Below, piece after piece: positions 54,835-64,000 of a stretch of 64,000 nt of DNA (positions within the stretch are counted from its first letter, which is position 1; each line of letters begins with the position of its first letter). The notes below the pieces were generated by a model, which did no database searches, was not told where the DNA came from, and saw only the letters and a program-made list of their open reading frames with translations. The stretch spans positions 10,978,186 to 11,042,185 of the forward strand of contig OX442317.1 of the NCBI GenBank assembly GCA_949358305.1, read 5' to 3'. The position numbers were made by a program, and so were the translations under genes. This DNA comes from Strigamia acuminata (lineage: Eukaryota; Arthropoda; Chilopoda; Geophilomorpha; Linotaeniidae).

Positions 54835-55771
54835 TAAGTTTTATTCAAAACTTGAAGACTGTAATTATTTACATGTCTGACAGGTGTAGTGATTTATAAT
54901 CTCAACACCGGGGGACAAGATATTACGATATTTATGGAAATTTATATTAAAAAATATGAATTTGTTGCGATGAATTAAATATTCGGTAGAATATTTTAAT
55001 TCTTTGGTCGTATTTACATGTATTTTAACCAAAATACAGAGAATTACTTTGAAAAGTGATAATCTCGCGTAATTACGAAGGTACGAGACTTACGAGGTGT
55101 GATTAAACCTCGAACCCGACAATTAATAGGGAATAACTTCCCAGGGTTCATTGCACACAAACACTTCGTAATACACACGGATACTAGTGACTTCGTCCCT
55201 TCGACCCGTCTTCACTTTCAACTCGAGATTTCCGCTAATTCATTTAGCCGACTCTAAAACAAGGAAAACAAGCTTCAATTGTAAGTAGTTTTCGTTATTA
55301 TTCTTTGACTAAAGAATTAAGAAATTGTTCGCAACAATTGGTAAAATATCGGCGTCCCGATAAAAGTTATAAATTCACGTGCTGTTATAAGCGTGAATCG
55401 GCATTAAATCACTCTGGAAGTTTAGCTATTCAGTCGAATAGTTGGGTTAAGTTTAATAATTATTTATTAAGTTTAAATACGTGGGCACTAATTATTTAAA
55501 TCAAGTCGCGGTCGAGGCTTGCATAAATTATTTAGCGGTGAATTTTCGATTTGAGATATTTATTAGACTAAGTGTTAATTAATTAATACGAAAAGTTATC
55601 TTTGATACTTGGAAGTTGGATTAAATAGTTTACAAAACTAAGGGGATTTTTCTTTTGAAAAATCAACAAGTTGCGATTTTCGATGAAAATCGCTGTCGGG
55701 CGAGTCCATTCTCGTGTCATAAACACAAGGGGAATGTGACTCATTAGTGTCACGTGTTAAGGGTTATAAAT
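54835..55771 (+). other. Element D pol-ORF3 spacer, first part
   Basis: AT-rich, no gene; collinear with the F spacer. It is cut at 55771 by copia E and continues at 62512-62629. Confidence 0.7.
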
Positions 55772-56271
55772 TGTAGATCAAGAGATCATTTATTATTTCA
55801 CAATTACAGAGTTTTTCCTTTATTTATTTATAATGCATATGTTTTGTTTTCCCCACTTATGTATCTAGTTTTGATACATATCGTATTTTAAGCATTGAGC
55901 ACCATGCGCTCTTTATCATTTTCTTTAATTTTCACTTAATGTGAAATATTGTCGCTTAGTAAAGTCAGCACCAGATGGTGTCTTATCGTTTTTGCTTTTG
56001 TTATCCAATATGGCGTCTCCCGCACAGGACGGTCGCCTTTATGTATTCTCTTCATTTATAGCAGTATGTAAGTGTATATTTTCATTAAACCGTTTTATTT
56101 AGGCTTTTTATTAAGCTTTTGTTCTTTGTTTGCCACGTTTGATAAGTGGCAAACACACACGCATTCACGAGGCCGTGCGGAGAAGCGCGCCCGTGCCACG
56201 TCGTCATTATTACGCTCATTTCGGCCATTAATAGCTTCCACTGGCCCGTTTTATTTTTCCACCACGCTACA
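55772..56271 (+). repeat. 5' LTR of copia E
   Basis: TGTAGATCAAGAG...ACCACGCTACA, 500 bp, identical to 62012-62511. Confidence 0.97.
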
Positions 56272-56273
56272 AG

Positions 56274-56285
56274 TGGTAGCAGAGA
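56274..56285 (+). other. Copia E primer-binding site (initiator tRNA-Met type)
   Basis: TGGTAGCAGAGA two bases after the LTR, as in copia A. Confidence 0.82.
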
Positions 56286-57011
56286 GCTGGGGACGACCCA
56301 TTGTGTTATTTATTGCTAATTATCGACGCCATTTTCGCGAAATTCGCGAAAATTCGCGCCGAGTTTGTGTATTTTCAGATTTTCACCCGACGGCCGCCAT
56401 TTTCGACGATTTTCATCATTTTCAACCGATTTTTCGACGATTTTGGAATTTTCCCACGTGCAGTGCACCTTGTACGGCGTGTCGGTACCAGAGTTACACA
56501 GATTTTCGACGATTTTTCCAGGATTTACGACGATTTTTGAAGTTTTTGCGACGATTTTCGCGTTCTGATGTAAATCGACGAGTTTTGATGCAAACCGACG
56601 ATTTTCGACGTGATAACTCGCCGTCGTCGCTCATCTCATCTCAACATATCACTAATCATTTTCTCCCTACAGTAGTCGCAATATACTTTGTTAATTTTAA
56701 GATTGGTTTAAGTTTTTGGGGGTCAATTAGATTCGGCTTCACCCTTCGTCCATTCGGGCACGTGAAGCTAGTATTCTTGGGCAAGGCTATCCCTGCGCCA
56801 CCTAACACTCCCGTGGCCCCAGGTGGCTTGCAAAGGACGTTAGGGGGATACTTGCCTAAGGTTTTTAAACCGATTGTAGCATCGGTTCCCCATCGTGGTT
56901 TCCGCCTTGACAGTGCTCCGATTCTCAGTGCGACGTTTTGTGCTTCGAGACGTCCTGTGTCAGTGCTTCAATCAAATTTAGTCATTCCCTGTGTCAGTGC
57001 TTCTTTTCACG
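56286..57011 (+). other. Copia E leader with repeated CGACGATTTT
   Basis: Six exact copies of CGACGATTTT begin at 56404, 56435, 56507, 56528, 56549 and 56596. An open frame runs through most of the leader but it starts inside the LTR and has no recognisable domain. The gag ATG is 57012. Confidence 0.8.
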
Positions 57012-60000
57012 ATGTCCAAGTCTTCAGACGCGTCGGTCGGCAAAATTCCGATTTTGTCAATCGGAAATTATGAATCATGGCGCAGATCGATGCGCATGTA
57101 TTTGAAGTCAGAAGGATTGTGGCATCACGTCACAGAAGACACCGAGGAAGCCGACCTTAAGACATTTAATGACAAGGAATTGAAAAAGTACAAGAAAAGG
57201 AAGGACCGTGCATTGGGTTTAATTTACTGCCAAGTGAGCGAGGCGAAACGATCCGTCTTAGATCCCTGCAATACACCAAAGGAGTCATGGGACGCCCTCG
57301 CAAAAGTGTATGCACCATCTTCTCGTGCTCGCAAGGCCGCTATGCGCCGCGAGTTTCTTGGTCTTCATCTCTTACCTGGCGAAGAAATGGTAGATTTTAT
57401 CGGCAGGGTGGACGATCACGTCCGAAAATTGACTGATGTGAAAGAAACAATATCAGATGACCATAAAGCTTATCAGTATTTGGACATGTTGCCCAGCGAA
57501 TATTCCCAAGTTTCTTTTGCAATATATCATTGGCCAGACGACGACTTCAAGCCGATTAAAGTAGCTGACCAATTACTTTCGGAATATCTCCGGCTCAAAT
57601 CCATTTCTTCCCGGGATAATCCGAATTCGTCATCTCAAGCTTTTGCCAATGAACGTCGTGGACGAGACCAATCGCGCCCTTCACGACCATTAACTCAAAT
57701 TCAGTGTTATAACTGCGGGGACATGGGCCATTATGCGAATCGCTGTCCACATCCTCCGAATCCAAATAGAATTGACAAAAATCGCCCAACTGCCACTTTT
57801 CAACGCAAATCACGCAGTTCCAGCCGTAAACGCAAGCAGAAGGCAAATCAACAAGATAATTCGAAACCAAGGGGGAATTCTCAAGTTCGAAGAGAGTCCA
57901 ATTTCTTTTTGAATGCGCCACCACAAGTTGAGGTCCCAATTGCACACTTTATGCAAAATTCGGAATGGATCGTCGATTGTGGGGCAACGGACCATGTTTC
58001 TCACGTCAAGGCTTGGTTTTCGGATTTTCAACCAGTTACACCTTTTGACATTGAGTTAGGCCAAGGCCATTCACAGGTTACTGGAAAAGGAACTGTGCGA
58101 ATTCAGACCTTTATTGACAATTGCGAATGTGTGGTGAATCTACACGAAGTCTTGTATGCTCCGAACTTCGAGGCGAACCTCATCTCGGTATCGCGGATAG
58201 ACAATAATAAACACCACATCCACATATTTAATTCCGAAATAAATGTGTATGAAACCGATATTAGACACAGCGTCCTCCGCGCGAGACAAAAGGGAGGATT
58301 GTATTACGTCGATGGATTGCGTCCGCCCACGACAGTTACTGTGAACAATCCTCAAGTTCAAAATGAGGTTTTGCCATCTACAAATCCTAAAACTATGGTT
58401 ACGGTTGAGGAAGATTTTCCAAAAATTAAGAAAGCATCCAAGAAGTCGAAGACAAGAGACATTACTGATTTTCGCATCGAGTTGCCAAATCCAGTGCCTA
58501 AAAATCTCCTTCCTCAGACTTTCCATCCTCCTCCCGTACCTACACCTGTCCTTACCAACCCCATTGTCCCGTCCTATGCTACGGCACTGAATAGCATTCC
58601 TTCCAAATCCAATCCAGGCAAGCAGATTAAGCAGAATGGTCAAAAACCAATTGCTACTGCAACGTCAAAGAAGGACAGTACGGGACTTTGGCACAGCCGG
58701 TTAGGGCATTTACACGCCAATGCCATTAGACTTTTGGCCAACAACCCACAAGTTTATGGTTTTACACCGGAAGAAGTTCGCCAAGAGCTCGCCTGCAATC
58801 ATTGCCGAATCGCTAAATCAATTCGAGCGTCGCATAAACCAGATCCACATCCAATTACCACTAAGGCATTAGATCTGATGCATATGGATCTTTGGGGGCC
58901 AGCACCTGCGACATCATTCGGCGGTGCTCGCTACGTTCTAACAATTATTGACGACGCCACTCGTTATACTTGGATAATTCCCATCGCCCAGAAATCACAA
59001 ACTTTTCAGTGTTTTAAAGACTTTGTCTCCCGTGTCGAGCGAGTAGCAAATACTCGAATCAAAGCCATACGGACTGATCGAGGCGGGGAATTTATTTCCA
59101 ACGAATTTACCAAATATCTCAACGATTCTGGAATTCAAGCGCAGAGGACTAACCCTGCATCCCCTCAGATGAATGGAACGGCCGAACGAATAAATAGGAC
59201 GATGGCCGACCATTTTCGTGCAATTTTGGATGAAACTCAACTTCCTCTTGAGCTTTGGGCCGAGATTGCCGTCAATTTTGCATACGTCAAGAACAGAAGT
59301 CCCCATTCCAGATTGAACAATGAGGTCCCTTACATTCTCTGGCGCCAACGAGCTCTTTCTCTCCGACACCTTCGCAAGATTGGATCTAAGTGCTGGGTCC
59401 ACTACACAGCCCCTGGTAGAAGCAAATTCGAATCACGAGCTTGGGAAGGGTTTCTCGTTGGTTATGCGACAGGAACCAGAGGATATCGTGTCTGGAACCC
59501 CATTGATGATAAAGTAATCGAAACAATTCATGTACAGATTGATGAAAAACAGTCTTTTCGACGATCGAGTCACAATTCTCGACGACAAACGTCATTGGCT
59601 GAAGATCTTAATGCCCAGTCTGTTCCTACGACGACGTCAAGGGTGAATTTTGACGACAACGTTGGTTATTCTGATTGGCCAGCCAGAATGTCGGACTCGG
59701 AAGACGAGAACACGTCGAGTGATTATGATTCGGACGATTCAACACCCCAAGGTGCCGTGGGAGGTATTTCTCCACCGCCTTCTCCACCAGTTCGGGTTCC
59801 AACTCCGAAACCGTCCCCTGTTTTGTCTCCGACAGTGTCACCTTTTCATACCCCGGACAATTCACCTCCGGGTTCACCTAATCCTTTCGTAACGGCACGT
59901 CGGGGCTCTGGATCAACGCATCGTCCGCCACCAGCGCCGACTGAAGCTCACACTGTTGCTCCAACAATCATCCCTACAGCCACCACATCTTATAAATGGC

Positions 60001-61802
60001 GTTACGTAGGTGGCACCGGTCCTTGTAGCCACTGGAAACGGGAGGAACATCTGAGGAAAGATCAATTCCCCGGACAAATAAAGATAGATGTGTACTACTT
60101 CCCGAAACCAGGCTTACGGCTGCGCTCAAAACCGAACATTCGAGAGTATTGTGATAAAGAGGGCATTATCTACGATGATGACCTTTTCTTCTTCGGCAAC
60201 ATGGAACACCAATTGCCTGAGGTTCCTCCACTTCGACCCATTATCCATTTATGCCGCCGTGAACCGTCCAGTTATTCCGAAGCTGGGAAATTCCCTGATG
60301 CACCAAAATGGCGTGAAGCCATCGATGAGGAGCTCGGAACCTTCAAGAAAAGGGAGGTGTATCAGGAAGTGCCTAAACCGCCAAATACAACAATATTGGG
60401 CTGTAAATGGATTTTTAAATTAAAAACGGACGCGACCGGAAAGATCAATCGTTACCGCGCGAGATTAGTAGCGCAAGGCTTTCGCCAAACCATTGGGATT
60501 GACTTCGACGAAGTTTTCAGCCCAGTTGTAAATTTCGTGCTTATCCGTTTCTTCTTTTGCCTCCTCGTGGTCCTCAAAGGATGGCAAGACACTCACCTCG
60601 ACATAAAATGCGCCTACTTATATGGAGAGCTTAAACATCGAATTTATATGAGAATTCCTGCAGGCGCAATGTGTGATGATCCGGAAAATGTTTGGTTGCT
60701 CACGAAATCGTTACACGGGTTACACCAGTCCGGTCGTGAATGGTATCAAAAATTGGACGAGACTCTCAAAGAGTTAGGATTTCGCAAGATGCCTGCCTGC
60801 AACTGTGTCTACGTTTTCGGCAAATCAGCGGTCATGCTCGTCTACGTGGACGATATAGTTCTATTTTATTCGTCTAAGAGCATTTTGACCCAAGTACTCC
60901 AACTGATCAGCAGTAAATTCGAGATTGTGGACTTGGGACCAATAACCAAACTGCTAGGAGTCGAATTCGTGCGACATATGGGCCAAACTTTCATGATTCA
61001 AAGCGTATTCATCGAGAAACTGTTAAAGAAGTTTGGCATAACGGCAGACAACGTCATTAAAGTGCCTGTCACACCTGGAACAACTTTAGTCAAGGGACCA
61101 AAAGAAAATTTGGCAGATTTCCCATACAGATCGCTGATTGGATCCCTTCTGTTCTTGGCATCTCGAACCCGACCGGATATATTATATTCCGTGATTACTC
61201 TGTCTCAGTACAACAATTGTTATACCGCGGCACACATCAAAGCATTGCTTCAAGTCCTACGTTACGTAGCTAACACCGCGAATTATTGTATTGAACTGTC
61301 TAACTGCACATCGGGACAACTCTGGGCCTACACGGACGCATCGTGGGCCAGCGATGTGGCTACTTCCCTGAGTTTTGGTGGATATATTGCGTTCATTGGG
61401 AACACACCGATTGGATGGTCATGTAAAAAACAGACCAGCGTCGCAGCTTCGACAATGGAAGCGGAGTTTGTTGCATTAATGGAGGTCGTCAAAGAGCTTT
61501 ATTGGCTTGACCACATTTACTCCGAGCTTCCATTGCTCAATCGTGTTTCCAAGCCCATCATATTTTCGGACGCATTGGCATCCATCCAGTTCTCGACCAA
61601 TGACGTGGAAAATTCACGCACGAAGTACATCCGTGTGAAGTTCCACTGGCTCAGGGAGTGGCATTCCGAGGGACGTTTCGAACTGAGGAAAATACCCGGG
61701 AGCATAAACGTCTCTGACATATTCACGAAGTGGTTAAGTGCGGACCGGCTTAATCTACTGATTGCGAACATTTTTGATTTTCATCGGATACGTCATTCCT
61801 AA
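57012..61802 (+). CDS. Copia E Gag-Pol polyprotein (1596 aa)
   Basis: Single frame, start MSKSSDAS at 57012 chosen over the in-frame upstream codons because Gag homology (IGNYESWRRSM) begins here. CCHC knuckle CYNCGDMGHYANRC near 232; protease active site VDCGATDH near 321, with Cys where the family has Ser or Thr; pre-integrase LWHSRLGHLH near 559 and CNHCRIAKS; integrase catalytic Asp near 624 and 686 and Glu near 723; acidic/proline linker; reverse transcriptase YVDD near 1278; RNase H YTDASWAS near 1440 with MEAEF. Length and order are normal for copia. No stops or frameshifts. Apart from the D-C-G protease triplet it looks active. Confidence 0.96.
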   Translation: MSKSSDASVGKIPILSIGNYESWRRSMRMYLKSEGLWHHVTEDTEEADLKTFNDKELKKYKKRKDRALGLIYCQVSEAKRSVLDPCNTPKESWDALAKVYAPSSRARKAAMRREFLGLHLLPGEEMVDFIGRVDDHVRKLTDVKETISDDHKAYQYLDMLPSEYSQVSFAIYHWPDDDFKPIKVADQLLSEYLRLKSISSRDNPNSSSQAFANERRGRDQSRPSRPLTQIQCYNCGDMGHYANRCPHPPNPNRIDKNRPTATFQRKSRSSSRKRKQKANQQDNSKPRGNSQVRRESNFFLNAPPQVEVPIAHFMQNSEWIVDCGATDHVSHVKAWFSDFQPVTPFDIELGQGHSQVTGKGTVRIQTFIDNCECVVNLHEVLYAPNFEANLISVSRIDNNKHHIHIFNSEINVYETDIRHSVLRARQKGGLYYVDGLRPPTTVTVNNPQVQNEVLPSTNPKTMVTVEEDFPKIKKASKKSKTRDITDFRIELPNPVPKNLLPQTFHPPPVPTPVLTNPIVPSYATALNSIPSKSNPGKQIKQNGQKPIATATSKKDSTGLWHSRLGHLHANAIRLLANNPQVYGFTPEEVRQELACNHCRIAKSIRASHKPDPHPITTKALDLMHMDLWGPAPATSFGGARYVLTIIDDATRYTWIIPIAQKSQTFQCFKDFVSRVERVANTRIKAIRTDRGGEFISNEFTKYLNDSGIQAQRTNPASPQMNGTAERINRTMADHFRAILDETQLPLELWAEIAVNFAYVKNRSPHSRLNNEVPYILWRQRALSLRHLRKIGSKCWVHYTAPGRSKFESRAWEGFLVGYATGTRGYRVWNPIDDKVIETIHVQIDEKQSFRRSSHNSRRQTSLAEDLNAQSVPTTTSRVNFDDNVGYSDWPARMSDSEDENTSSDYDSDDSTPQGAVGGISPPPSPPVRVPTPKPSPVLSPTVSPFHTPDNSPPGSPNPFVTARRGSGSTHRPPPAPTEAHTVAPTIIPTATTSYKWRYVGGTGPCSHWKREEHLRKDQFPGQIKIDVYYFPKPGLRLRSKPNIREYCDKEGIIYDDDLFFFGNMEHQLPEVPPLRPIIHLCRREPSSYSEAGKFPDAPKWREAIDEELGTFKKREVYQEVPKPPNTTILGCKWIFKLKTDATGKINRYRARLVAQGFRQTIGIDFDEVFSPVVNFVLIRFFFCLLVVLKGWQDTHLDIKCAYLYGELKHRIYMRIPAGAMCDDPENVWLLTKSLHGLHQSGREWYQKLDETLKELGFRKMPACNCVYVFGKSAVMLVYVDDIVLFYSSKSILTQVLQLISSKFEIVDLGPITKLLGVEFVRHMGQTFMIQSVFIEKLLKKFGITADNVIKVPVTPGTTLVKGPKENLADFPYRSLIGSLLFLASRTRPDILYSVITLSQYNNCYTAAHIKALLQVLRYVANTANYCIELSNCTSGQLWAYTDASWASDVATSLSFGGYIAFIGNTPIGWSCKKQTSVAASTMEAEFVALMEVVKELYWLDHIYSELPLLNRVSKPIIFSDALASIQFSTNDVENSRTKYIRVKFHWLREWHSEGRFELRKIPGSINVSDIFTKWLSADRLNLLIANIFDFHRIRHS

Positions 61803-62011
61803 TTTATTTATCCAGATTTTGAGAATTACTGAGCATTAGATTGGGAATTGTGTTTATAAGTGCCCTAATAGTACCCGGCTCAGTAATTCGCTTTCTTTAG
61901 TTATAATTATTGAATACGACATTGGAATCATGTCTTTTCCGGGGTTACAGTCTCGACTTTCTTATTTCATTTGTTATTTGTTCATCCCTGTGATTGTGAA
62001 AAGGGGGAATT
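61803..62011 (+). other. Copia E 3' UTR and polypurine tract
   Basis: Short tail ending GAAAAGGGGGAATT immediately before the 3' LTR. Confidence 0.85.
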
Positions 62012-62511
62012 TGTAGATCAAGAGATCATTTATTATTTCACAATTACAGAGTTTTTCCTTTATTTATTTATAATGCATATGTTTTGTTTTCCCCACTTAT
62101 GTATCTAGTTTTGATACATATCGTATTTTAAGCATTGAGCACCATGCGCTCTTTATCATTTTCTTTAATTTTCACTTAATGTGAAATATTGTCGCTTAGT
62201 AAAGTCAGCACCAGATGGTGTCTTATCGTTTTTGCTTTTGTTATCCAATATGGCGTCTCCCGCACAGGACGGTCGCCTTTATGTATTCTCTTCATTTATA
62301 GCAGTATGTAAGTGTATATTTTCATTAAACCGTTTTATTTAGGCTTTTTATTAAGCTTTTGTTCTTTGTTTGCCACGTTTGATAAGTGGCAAACACACAC
62401 GCATTCACGAGGCCGTGCGGAGAAGCGCGCCCGTGCCACGTCGTCATTATTACGCTCATTTCGGCCATTAATAGCTTCCACTGGCCCGTTTTATTTTTCC
62501 ACCACGCTACA
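62012..62511 (+). repeat. 3' LTR of copia E
   Basis: Identical to the 5' LTR by direct reading; followed by TAAAT. Confidence 0.97.
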
Positions 62512-62629
62512 TAAATAACTCGAGTTGTGTATTTTCGTTGCGAACAATACGTTTTAAATTCTTTGGACTCAAGGAATGACTATTTAGAGTGGAATTATTT
62601 TTAATAAAATAATTTATTTGCGTCTGCAG
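62512..62629 (+). other. Element D pol-ORF3 spacer, last part with splice acceptor
   Basis: Resumes D after copia E. Ends TTGCGTCTGCAG at 62618-62629, a good acceptor directly abutting the ORF3 ATG. Confidence 0.7.
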
Positions 62630-63718
62630 ATGGGAAGTGGCAAACACCGTTCAAAACGGAGTCATCGACGTCACCGTCATGAAAGCTCCAGCTCGTCCAC
62701 TTCGTCTAGTGACGAGCAACGCCGTTCAGCGGAACGTGCTTACATGAGGGCCCAACCGATACCGACGGCGCCCGCCTCGATGTACGCCCTGACGCCGCTG
62801 CAACTTGCAACGCTTAATTGGCTCAGTGTTCATCCGGACGGATTTCCGCTCGACTTAAACGCGATGATGCAGGCCCCGTCCACTTTTGCGCAGCCAACTA
62901 TTTATGAGTCGGCACAATTGGCCCCGTTGGCCCAGGTAGCATTTCCGCCTGCGAACGTTATCAACGTCCCGTTGGCCCCGCATTCGCCAGAATTTCGGCC
63001 GCCAACTGCAAGCGTGGCACCCACCGTCGCCAACACGTCGAATGCGGCTGCACCGACTGTGACGGGACAATCAGCGTCTGTTACGCATCTTCCTGCTGGT
63101 GCTGAGTCTTCTGCATCAGAATACGGATGGAATGAGCCGCCGCCGGGCGCTTTGCGTTTTTCGGAGCCTGTTTCTCGCAACCGCGAGTACCGAGCGGCCA
63201 ATAAGGCACGAAAGAAGGACGAGAAGGCTCGCCTGCGCAAGGAGCAGTGCGAACGAGACATGGCAGCCGGAATACCTCACGATAACATCGTGACGGACCA
63301 GGCAACAGAGACGATCTGCCCATTTTGCGTCGGTTGTGGGTGGTGCTGCGGTGCATCCGCAGGTTCCTCATTAATGAGATGTCCCAACTGTCGAGGAAGG
63401 AAAACGCGACCGCGTTCGGAGCCGTGGCGCAAGGAGGTTCAGCCCCACGTGGTGAAAGGCATTAAGCCTAACGAAAAGCGCTGCTGGGCTCACTGCCCAA
63501 AATGCCGCCTGTTTCTCAACAGTCGCGGTGAAGCGGTGTACATCGACCCGCGTTTCCTCACCTGGACCCGCGCTGAAGCCAACGCCGGTGTAAAAGTCGA
63601 ACTCCTTCGACAGTCGCCGCCGCCGTCCGAGGACTCCGAAGTTTCAACTGAAACCGTCCTAGCCGTGGAAGCCGCAGGATTAGCTGTCGAGGCATTTATC
63701 CATTTGTATACTTTTTAA
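62630..63718 (+). CDS. Element D ORF3, truncated
   Basis: ATG 62630 (MGSGKHRSKRSHRRHRH) matches the F start. SR-like basic/serine N-terminus, Pro/Ala segment in single copy (TPLQLATLNW), then LRKEQCERDMAAGIPHD, CPFC near residue 230, CPNC near 251, CPKC near 289. Homology with F ORF3 ends near 63694; the last ~8 codons (FIHLYTF) are novel and a stop follows, so about 180 C-terminal residues are missing, apparently through another insertion. The zinc-pair core is better conserved with F (near identical) than with B. Confidence 0.88.
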   Translation: MGSGKHRSKRSHRRHRHESSSSSTSSSDEQRRSAERAYMRAQPIPTAPASMYALTPLQLATLNWLSVHPDGFPLDLNAMMQAPSTFAQPTIYESAQLAPLAQVAFPPANVINVPLAPHSPEFRPPTASVAPTVANTSNAAAPTVTGQSASVTHLPAGAESSASEYGWNEPPPGALRFSEPVSRNREYRAANKARKKDEKARLRKEQCERDMAAGIPHDNIVTDQATETICPFCVGCGWCCGASAGSSLMRCPNCRGRKTRPRSEPWRKEVQPHVVKGIKPNEKRCWAHCPKCRLFLNSRGEAVYIDPRFLTWTRAEANAGVKVELLRQSPPPSEDSEVSTETVLAVEAAGLAVEAFIHLYTF

Positions 63719-64000
63719 TGTTAACTGTCATATAAACCCCATAATTTTTTTAGGAATTAGGCCAAAAGTAGCATTTGGCCTAGCGGATAAGGCCATGTTT
63801 GTTGGATATCCTAATTATTTTTTTTGGATAATTAATTGCGGATGTCTGACTACGGTAGGCGGATGTCACAGCGGATGCCTGGCTACAGTAGGCGGATGTC
63901 ACAGCGGATGCCTGGCTACAGTAGGCGGACCTGACAGATTGAGTTTCAGAAGCGGTTCACATGTCTACGGTCGTTCCAAAATGACGGGTTGGGTTGCAGG
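63695..64000. other. Unidentified insertion in D ORF3
   Basis: Sequence unlike F ORF3 from about 63695 on. It has a hairpin AGGCCAAA/TTTGGCCT (63759-63781) and a 33-bp tandem repeat. No coding potential seen. Probably the start of another mobile element whose rest is beyond the window; class unknown. Confidence 0.5.
63838..63936. repeat. 33-bp tandem repeat, three copies
   Basis: Units at 63838, 63871 and 63904, each GCGGATG(T/C)CTG(A/G)CTAC(G/A)GTAGGCGGA..., exact 33-bp step, few differences. Confidence 0.92.

Larger units (their letters stand above)
55772..62511 (+). mobile_element. Ty1/copia element E, structurally intact
   Basis: Two 500-bp LTRs with no difference that I can see, target duplication TAAAT (55767-55771 and 62512-62516), PBS, one uninterrupted gag-pol frame and a purine tract. 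The empty site is preserved in element F. One of the youngest insertions in the window. Confidence 0.97.
45722..64000 (+). mobile_element. Ty3/gypsy element D (3' end beyond the window)
   Basis: Starts at 45722 inside the 5' LTR of F, opposite orientation, probably with target AGGT. LTR, tRNA-Gln PBS, intact gag, intact pol and ORF3. Interrupted by copia E (55772-62511) and by an unidentified sequence near 63695. Its LTR, PBS, gag and pol are close relatives of F, but the LTR is diverged, so D and F are subfamilies. Confidence 0.9.

Noticed and set aside
56072-57073. 333-aa open frame from the copia E LTR into the leader
   Set aside because: Starts inside the LTR, spans PBS and leader, and has no domain; the real gag starts at 57012 in another frame.

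Overview
This is eukaryotic, metazoan DNA. The left 3.4 kb is the 3' half of a UPF1/SMG2-type RNA helicase gene with short introns (roughly 50-260 bp), and the other ~59 kb is a stack of nested LTR retrotransposons. The UPF1 sequence and compact introns suggest an invertebrate (arthropod or nematode grade), but I cannot name the species.

Layout: UPF1 exons (1-3387) and its 3' flank; a 37-bp tandem repeat (4701-4826); then five Ty3/gypsy-type elements, two Ty1/copia-type elements and one small TTAA-flanked inverted-repeat element. I call them G, A, B, F, C, D, E. G (from 4827) is a gypsy fragment. Copia A (5774-18617, minus strand, target duplication AAAAC) sits in the gag of G. Gypsy-derived B (8895-13963, minus, duplication CCTT) and a TTAA-flanked MITE (14341-15224) sit inside A. 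Gypsy F (minus) starts at 18728, also in G. Gypsy C (19157-31982, plus, duplication CAAA) sits in the 3' LTR of F. Gypsy D (plus, from 45722 past the window end) sits in the 5' LTR of F. Copia E (55772-62511, plus, duplication TAAAT) sits in D between pol and a third ORF. A further unidentified sequence interrupts D near 63695. LTR pairs are identical in A and E and differ at only four sites in C, so this is a recent pile-up.

The gypsy elements share an unusual plan: gag, then pol in the -1 frame through an A AAA AAC slippery site and a hairpin, then a third long ORF downstream of pol in the env position. That third ORF (ORF3) does not look like an envelope protein. In B, F and D it is an Arg/Ser-rich protein with three paired-cysteine (CxxC) motifs. 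C carries a different ORF3 with a predicted intron. In all four a splice-acceptor-like sequence lies directly before the ORF3 start codon, suggesting expression from a spliced RNA.

The most striking non-coding structure is in the LTR of C: five consecutive hairpins with unrelated stems but nearly the same 12-13 nt loop. LTRs of F and D also carry hairpins with compensatory changes between the two elements. All functional roles for ORF3 and the hairpins are inference.
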